Source of the DNA: Campylobacter lari subsp. lari | Lineage (GTDB): Bacteria; Campylobacterota; Campylobacteria; Campylobacterales; Campylobacteraceae | Direction of reading: 5' to 3' | Assembly: GCF_013372185.1 (NCBI RefSeq) | Contig: NZ_CP053830.1 | Span: 868,001 to 932,000, forward strand | Length of the DNA: 64,000 nt | Part shown: one piece after another, positions 60,039-64,000 of the stretch | How positions within the stretch are numbered: position 1 is the first letter of the stretch | Layout of the letters: each line of letters begins with the position of its first letter | The notes under the pieces: model-generated | Told to the model about the DNA's origin: nothing | The model's database searches: none | What the model saw: the letters and a program-made list of their open reading frames with translations, nothing else | Position numbers and translations under genes: made by a program

Positions 60039-61198
60039 CAAAGCTTCCTTAGTTCTTGTGCTAAAGTAAAACCAAGTTTTTCTTTACTTTGTCTAAAGTT
60101 TTGAGAGATATTATCTTTAGTAATAAAACAAAGATTATTTTCATCGCTTCCAAAGCTCATATTTTCATCAAAAATATTTAAACAAACCATATCTAAATTT
60201 TTACTAACTAAAGATTTTTTAGCATTTTTTAGAGCATTTTTTTTATCAAATTCTAATTTAAAGCCTATTTTTTTGCCTTTAAAATCTAAATTTTTTAAAA
60301 TATCTTCATTAAGCTTTAATTTTAAATCAAGTCCATTTAAATGCTCATTTTTCCTAATCTTACCCTTATAAGCCTCAAGAGTAAAATCACTCACAGCAGC
60401 AGCCATAATTAAAGCATCAAAATCTTTGTATTTTTGCAATTTTTCTTTTAGTTCTAAAGAAGATTCAAATTTTTCTAATTTATAAGGTGTTTTAAACTCT
60501 ATTGAGCTAACTAGCACCACCTTAGCACCTAAAAAATATAAAGCATCAGCAACCGCCTTTGCCATTTTTCCACTTGAAAAATTACTAATACATCTTACAT
60601 CATCAATTTTTTCTTTAGTCCCGCCACCGCTTACAATAAAACTTTTATTTTTAAAAAAATCTTCTTGCATTAGACTTCTTTTTAAAACATTTATAATACT
60701 ATCAAGCTCAGCCAAAGCTCCTAAGCCCTCATCTTTACAAGCTAGAGTTTTAACCATAGGATCAATGATAATATAACCTTGCTCTTTTAAATTTTTTAAA
60801 GAATTTTGAGTGCTAAAATGTAAATACATGTTTGTATTTGCAGCGGGTGCGATTAAAAATGGTTTATTTTTATCTACTGCTATTAAAGTTTGAATGAATA
60901 AATTATCCGCTATACCATAGTTTAATTTATTAATAGAATTTATACTAGCAGGCGCAAAAAGCACACAATCGCAAGTCTTGCTAAAAGCTATATGATTATT
61001 AGTATTTTGCCAATTTTCATTATCTTCACATAAAACTTCATCTGCTAAAGCTTCAAAGCTAAGCTTAGTGCCAAATTTTAAAACTCCCAAGCTTAGCAAA
61101 ACTTTAACCCTAAAACCTTCTTTTTTTAATAAAGAAATAAGCTCATAAGCTTTATAAAAGGCTATGCTTCCACTTACTGCTAGTAAGATTGTTTTCAT
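60035..61198 (-). CDS. coaBC: Bifunctional phosphopantothenoylcysteine decarboxylase/synthetase CoaBC (Dfp)
   Basis: 387 residues. The N-terminal flavoprotein decarboxylase (CoaC) has NNHIAFSKTCDCVLFAPAS with the active His, APAANTNMYLH (PASANT-type motif) and ACKDEG with the catalytic Cys. The C-terminal synthetase (CoaB) starts FIVSGGGTKEKIDDVRCISN and contains AAAVSDF. Two consecutive steps of coenzyme A synthesis. Overlaps glmU and the next gene by four bases each. Confidence 0.95.
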   Translation of the reverse strand: MKTILLAVSGSIAFYKAYELISLLKKEGFRVKVLLSLGVLKFGTKLSFEALADEVLCEDNENWQNTNNHIAFSKTCDCVLFAPASINSINKLNYGIADNLFIQTLIAVDKNKPFLIAPAANTNMYLHFSTQNSLKNLKEQGYIIIDPMVKTLACKDEGLGALAELDSIINVLKRSLMQEDFFKNKSFIVSGGGTKEKIDDVRCISNFSSGKMAKAVADALYFLGAKVVLVSSIEFKTPYKLEKFESSLELKEKLQKYKDFDALIMAAAVSDFTLEAYKGKIRKNEHLNGLDLKLKLNEDILKNLDFKGKKIGFKLEFDKKNALKNAKKSLVSKNLDMVCLNIFDENMSFGSDENNLCFITKDNISQNFRQSKEKLGFTLAQELRKLW

Positions 61199-62487
61199 TT
61201 TTTACCTAATTTTTTATAGTAAAAATCTTCTATGATTTGCACCTTTGCTCTATTAATATGTAAAGAACCTTTTTCTACATTCTTACACACAGTACTTCCT
61301 GCTGCGATGATTACCTCATCTTTTATTTCAACCGGAGCTATAAATTGCGTATCTGAACCAACAAAAACATTTTTACCTATTTTAGTTTTATGTTTTTTAA
61401 CCCCATCATAATTACAAGTGATAGTACCACAACCTATATTAGTTCCCTCATCTATTTCACAATCTCCTAAATAGCTCAAATGCCCTGCCTTAACTCCATT
61501 TAATAAAGCATTTTTGCATTCTACGAAATTTCCTATATGAGTATTTTTAAGCTGACATTTTGGACGCAAATGCGCTAAAGGCCCTACATCGCTATTTTCT
61601 ACTATACTATCTTCGATTACACTTGAACTTTTGATGATGGAATTTATAATCTTTGATTTTCCTTCTATACGCACATTTTCATACACTTCACACTCACCTA
61701 CAAATTCAACTTCATCTGAAATAAAAGTCGTAGCAGGCATATGAAAAATCACACCTTGTCTCATCCATTCTTTTTTTATTTCTTCTTGCATAAGATCTTG
61801 AGCTAAGCAAAGCTCAATTTTATCATTTACCCCCATAAAATCTTGCTCATTTACAAACACAGCATCGATTTCATAGCCCTTTTCTTTTGCTAAATAAACC
61901 GCATCGGTTAAATAATACTCTTTAGCTTTATTATCATTTTTTATCAAAGGTAATACTTCTTTTAAAATTTGTGCTTTTATAGCATAAACACCGCTATTGC
62001 AGGTGTTTATAGCAAGTTCTTCTTTGCTTGCATCTTTTGTTTCTACTATTTTTTGAATTTTATTTTCTTTTAAAACTATTCTTCCATAACTTTTTGGATC
62101 TTTTGCTTTAAAAACTGCTACATTAAAATCACTCTCATTTAAAGCTATTTTTTCTAAATCACCTGCTTTAATCAAAGGCATATCGCCACATAAAATCAAT
62201 ACTTTTTCATGCTTACTCTCATAACCCCTTAAAGCCCCTGCAGTACCTGGAAAATTTTGTAAATCTTGCTCTAAAAAGCGTGTATTTGGAAAATGTTCTA
62301 AAATAACTTGCTCTACTTTTTCTTTTTGATGAGAAAGCACCACGCACACATCATCGCTGATTTTATAAGCTTGTTTTAAAATATGTAAAATCATAGCTTT
62401 TGAGCAAATTTTTTGAAGAACTTTTGGATTTTGTGATTTCATACGCGTGCCAAGTCCAGCAGCCAAAATAAGCACAGAAATTTTCAT
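61195..62487 (-). CDS. glmU: Bifunctional GlmU (UDP-GlcNAc synthesis)
   Basis: 430 residues. N-terminal uridylyltransferase with LILAAGLGTRMKSQNPKVL; C-terminal left-handed beta-helix acetyltransferase with the active His/Asn region in HLSYLGDCEIDEGTNIGCGT and NYDGVKKHKT. Provides UDP-GlcNAc for peptidoglycan, LPS and glycans. First gene of the seven-gene envelope operon; divergent from fliP. Confidence 0.96.
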   Translation of the reverse strand: MKISVLILAAGLGTRMKSQNPKVLQKICSKAMILHILKQAYKISDDVCVVLSHQKEKVEQVILEHFPNTRFLEQDLQNFPGTAGALRGYESKHEKVLILCGDMPLIKAGDLEKIALNESDFNVAVFKAKDPKSYGRIVLKENKIQKIVETKDASKEELAINTCNSGVYAIKAQILKEVLPLIKNDNKAKEYYLTDAVYLAKEKGYEIDAVFVNEQDFMGVNDKIELCLAQDLMQEEIKKEWMRQGVIFHMPATTFISDEVEFVGECEVYENVRIEGKSKIINSIIKSSSVIEDSIVENSDVGPLAHLRPKCQLKNTHIGNFVECKNALLNGVKAGHLSYLGDCEIDEGTNIGCGTITCNYDGVKKHKTKIGKNVFVGSDTQFIAPVEIKDEVIIAAGSTVCKNVEKGSLHINRAKVQIIEDFYYKKLGKK

Positions 62488-62625
62488 AATTTACCTTTGT
62501 TTTAAAAATTATTGCTTATTTTAACAAGCTAAAGTAAAAATTATCAATATTTTATAAAATCATTTTTATTCTTTTAAGAGTAAAATTGCTAAAATAACGC
62601 TTTTAATTTTAATCAAGGAAAGATT

Positions 62626-63360
62626 TTGAGGGTTTTACTAGTTTTATTTTTATCATGCTTAGTTCTTTTTGGTGCTGAAGCGACTATACCAACTGTAAAT
62701 TTAAGCCTTAGTGCTCCAAATAGCCCTCAACAACTCGTAACAACCCTAAATATAGTCATAGTTTTAACCATACTAGCTCTTGCTCCTACCATTGTTTTTG
62801 TAATGACTTCTTTTTTAAGACTTATTGTGGTGTTTTCTTTTTTAAGAACAGCTCTTGGTACTCAAACTATGCCACCAAATACTATCTTGGTTACTTTAGC
62901 TTTGATTTTAACTTTTTTCATTATGGAGCCTGTGGCAACCAAATCATACAATGAAGGTATAAAACCCTATATCGCTGAACAAATAGGCTATGAAGAAGCT
63001 TTTGCTAAAGGTGTTAAACCCTTTAAAGATTTTATGCTAAAAAACACTAGGGAAAAGGACTTAGCGCTTTTTTATAGAATTAGAAATTTAGAAAATCCAA
63101 AAACTATAGATGATGTTCCTTTAACAGTTTTAGTGCCAGCTTTTATGATAAGCGAGCTTAAAACTGCTTTTGAAATAGGCTTTTTACTTTTCTTGCCATT
63201 TTTAGTTATAGATATGGTAGTAAGCTCGGTATTAATGGCTATGGGTATGATGATGCTCCCACCTGTTATGATTTCTATGCCTTTTAAACTTTTGATATTT
63301 GTGCTTGTAGATGGATGGAATTTACTCATACAAAATTTAGTCAAAAGCTTTTTGACTTAG
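62626..63360 (+). CDS. fliP: Flagellar export gate protein FliP, TTG start
   Basis: 244 residues. A cleavable signal (MRVLLVLFLSCLVLFGAEA), then four helices. The conserved FVMTSFLRLIVVFSFLRTAL, MPPNTILVTLALILTFFIM and MGMMMLPPVMISMPFKLLIF mark FliP, core of the flagellar type III gate with FliQ and FliR. The start is TTG at 62626 with AAGGAAAG just upstream. Nine bases ahead of the AEC gene. fliQ/fliR are not next to it. Confidence 0.95.
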   Translation: MRVLLVLFLSCLVLFGAEATIPTVNLSLSAPNSPQQLVTTLNIVIVLTILALAPTIVFVMTSFLRLIVVFSFLRTALGTQTMPPNTILVTLALILTFFIMEPVATKSYNEGIKPYIAEQIGYEEAFAKGVKPFKDFMLKNTREKDLALFYRIRNLENPKTIDDVPLTVLVPAFMISELKTAFEIGFLLFLPFLVIDMVVSSVLMAMGMMMLPPVMISMPFKLLIFVLVDGWNLLIQNLVKSFLT

Positions 63361-63369
63361 CAGAATAAA

Positions 63370-64000
63370 ATGTATATTTTTTCTTCCTTGTTTAGTATAT
63401 TTTGTTTGCTTTTTGGCGGATATTTTGCTAAAAAAATCAAAATTTTAAAACAAAAACAAGCGCGTGCTTTTTTAGATTTTGCTATTATTTTTGCTTTGCC
63501 TTGCTTGATTTTTGAGCGTGCTTATCATTTAAATTTTGATTTTTCTTTGATTGTTATTATATTGCTTGGGTTGGGCTGTGCTATTTTTTCAGCATTATGT
63601 TGTGTATTTTTAGCTCTTTGTTTTAAATTTAGCAAAAGTACTCTTGTAAGTATTTTTTTACTTGCTAGCTTTGGAAATACTTTATTTGTAGGTATACCTA
63701 TCATTAGTGGAATTTATCAAGATCCTCATTTTTTGGGCGAGATTATCCTTTATGATGCGCTTGCTACTTCTTTACCTGTAGCTTTACTTGCTCCCTTTAT
63801 CATCTCTTTAGCTAGTGAGCAAAAGGTAAGCTTTTTACAAAATCTCAAAAAAGTTTTTACTTTTCCACCTTTTGTTGCTTTGATTTTAGGGCTTTGTTTT
63901 AAGCTTACTGCACTTCCTGATTTTATCTTTGAACCTTTGCGTATGCTTGGAGCTAGTGCCACACCTGTAGCGCTTTTTGCCATAGGTTTAAATTTAGGCT
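63370..64000 (+). CDS. AEC-family (auxin efflux carrier/malonate-type) transporter, partial
   Basis: About 210 N-terminal residues visible (MYIFSSLFSIFCLLFGGYFA...), with the 3' end outside the window. Helices alternate with short loops; LDFAIIFALPCLIFERAY and FGNTLFVGIPIISGIYQD are the conserved N-P/FGNTxxxGIP motifs of AEC permeases such as YwkB/MdcF. The ribosome site is weak, so translation may depend on fliP upstream. Organic-acid substrate is likely but not proven. Confidence 0.85.
   Translation, partial: MYIFSSLFSIFCLLFGGYFAKKIKILKQKQARAFLDFAIIFALPCLIFERAYHLNFDFSLIVIILLGLGCAIFSALCCVFLALCFKFSKSTLVSIFLLASFGNTLFVGIPIISGIYQDPHFLGEIILYDALATSLPVALLAPFIISLASEQKVSFLQNLKKVFTFPPFVALILGLCFKLTALPDFIFEPLRMLGASATPVALFAIGLNLG

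Noticed and set aside
62580-62625. Possible sigma54 promoter for fliP (ATTGCTA near 62586)
   Set aside because: The -24 GG is absent at the required 12-base distance.
63750-63983. Minus-strand open frame near the right edge
   Set aside because: Antisense to the AEC transporter gene, which has recognisable family motifs.

Overview
The window is AT-rich (roughly 30% GC by eye), densely packed chromosomal DNA of a Campylobacter, most likely of the C. lari group. This rests on the gene families (CetA/CetB-like energy taxis, FliW, the CtsT-type pseudopilin, the MFS-PlsC-Aas fusion, short epsilonproteobacterial HrcA and GlmU), A/T-rich promoters with TATAAT-like -10 boxes and mostly no -35, and local gene orders that match what I recall of C. 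jejuni (glmU-coaBC-uppS-truA beside fliP; ilvC-dprA-ruvX opposite rnr-holA; hrcA-grpE-dnaK; pdxJ-pdxA; trmN6 to mnmH). I found no rRNA, tRNA, CRISPR array, insertion sequence, prophage or phase-variable homopolymeric G/C tract. Every stretch longer than about 300 bases carries a gene.

Layout. 1-5.4 kb (minus): the N-terminal part of the glutamate symporter GltS, then a MacA-MacB-outer membrane factor tripartite exporter. 5.5-9.7 kb (plus): a nitroreductase and the trifunctional Aas lysophospholipid transport/acylation protein, followed by a strong terminator and what looks like a decayed gene. 10-15.2 kb (plus): a seven-gene overlapping operon (FAD/NAD(P)H oxidoreductase, TrmN6-type methyltransferase, Cys-cluster protein, TPR protein, a TrpC-like protein without catalytic residues, HIT protein, MnmH). 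15.2-18.7 kb (minus): phosphate transporter and the PdxJ/PdxA vitamin B6 enzymes. 18.7-20.8 kb (plus): Ppx/GppA, YqeY and a secreted nuclease. 20.8-24.1 kb (minus): the heat-shock operon hrcA-grpE-dnaK with a CIRCE-like operator and a consensus sigma70 promoter. 24.2-28.8 kb: a 43-codon gene (plus), then an Rrf2 regulator-flhA-DHH-two unknown genes operon (minus). 29-33.6 kb: rpsO (plus) and ilvC-yibQ-dprA-ruvX-RNA methyltransferase (minus). 33.7-38.5 kb (plus): rnr-holA, rpsF-ssb-rpsR and marC. 38.5-41.1 kb (minus): fliW-proC-three pseudopilin genes behind a sigma54-type promoter. 41.2-44.3 kb (plus): bamD-lon. 44.3-50 kb (minus): two PAS proteins and CetA, ilvA with a CoA-binding protein, and a MarR/MFS pair. 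50-54.9 kb (minus): ankyrin protein, SDR, NhaC antiporter and TrmA. 55-56.3 kb (plus): ogt and an EamA transporter. 56.2-62.5 kb (minus): the envelope operon glmU-coaBC-unknown-uppS-prepilin peptidase-lptF-truA. 62.6-64 kb (plus): fliP and a truncated AEC transporter.

How it fits together. Most of this is housekeeping: translation, proteostasis, envelope precursors and LPS export, cofactors, and branched-chain amino acids and proline. Motility and surface machinery form a second theme: FlhA and FliP of the flagellar export gate, FliW, the CetA/PAS energy-taxis set, and a small type II/IV-like pseudopilin set whose prepilin peptidase is encoded 19 kb away. The observations I find most worth following are: the sigma54 promoter placing FliW, ProC and the competence-type pseudopilins in one flagellar-timed unit; the TrpC-like pseudoenzyme; a MarR regulator with no ATG/GTG/TTG start; two start regions folded into RNA hairpins; and an Fe-S-type Rrf2 regulator coupled to flhA. 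I saw no unmistakable new multi-gene defence or mobile system.
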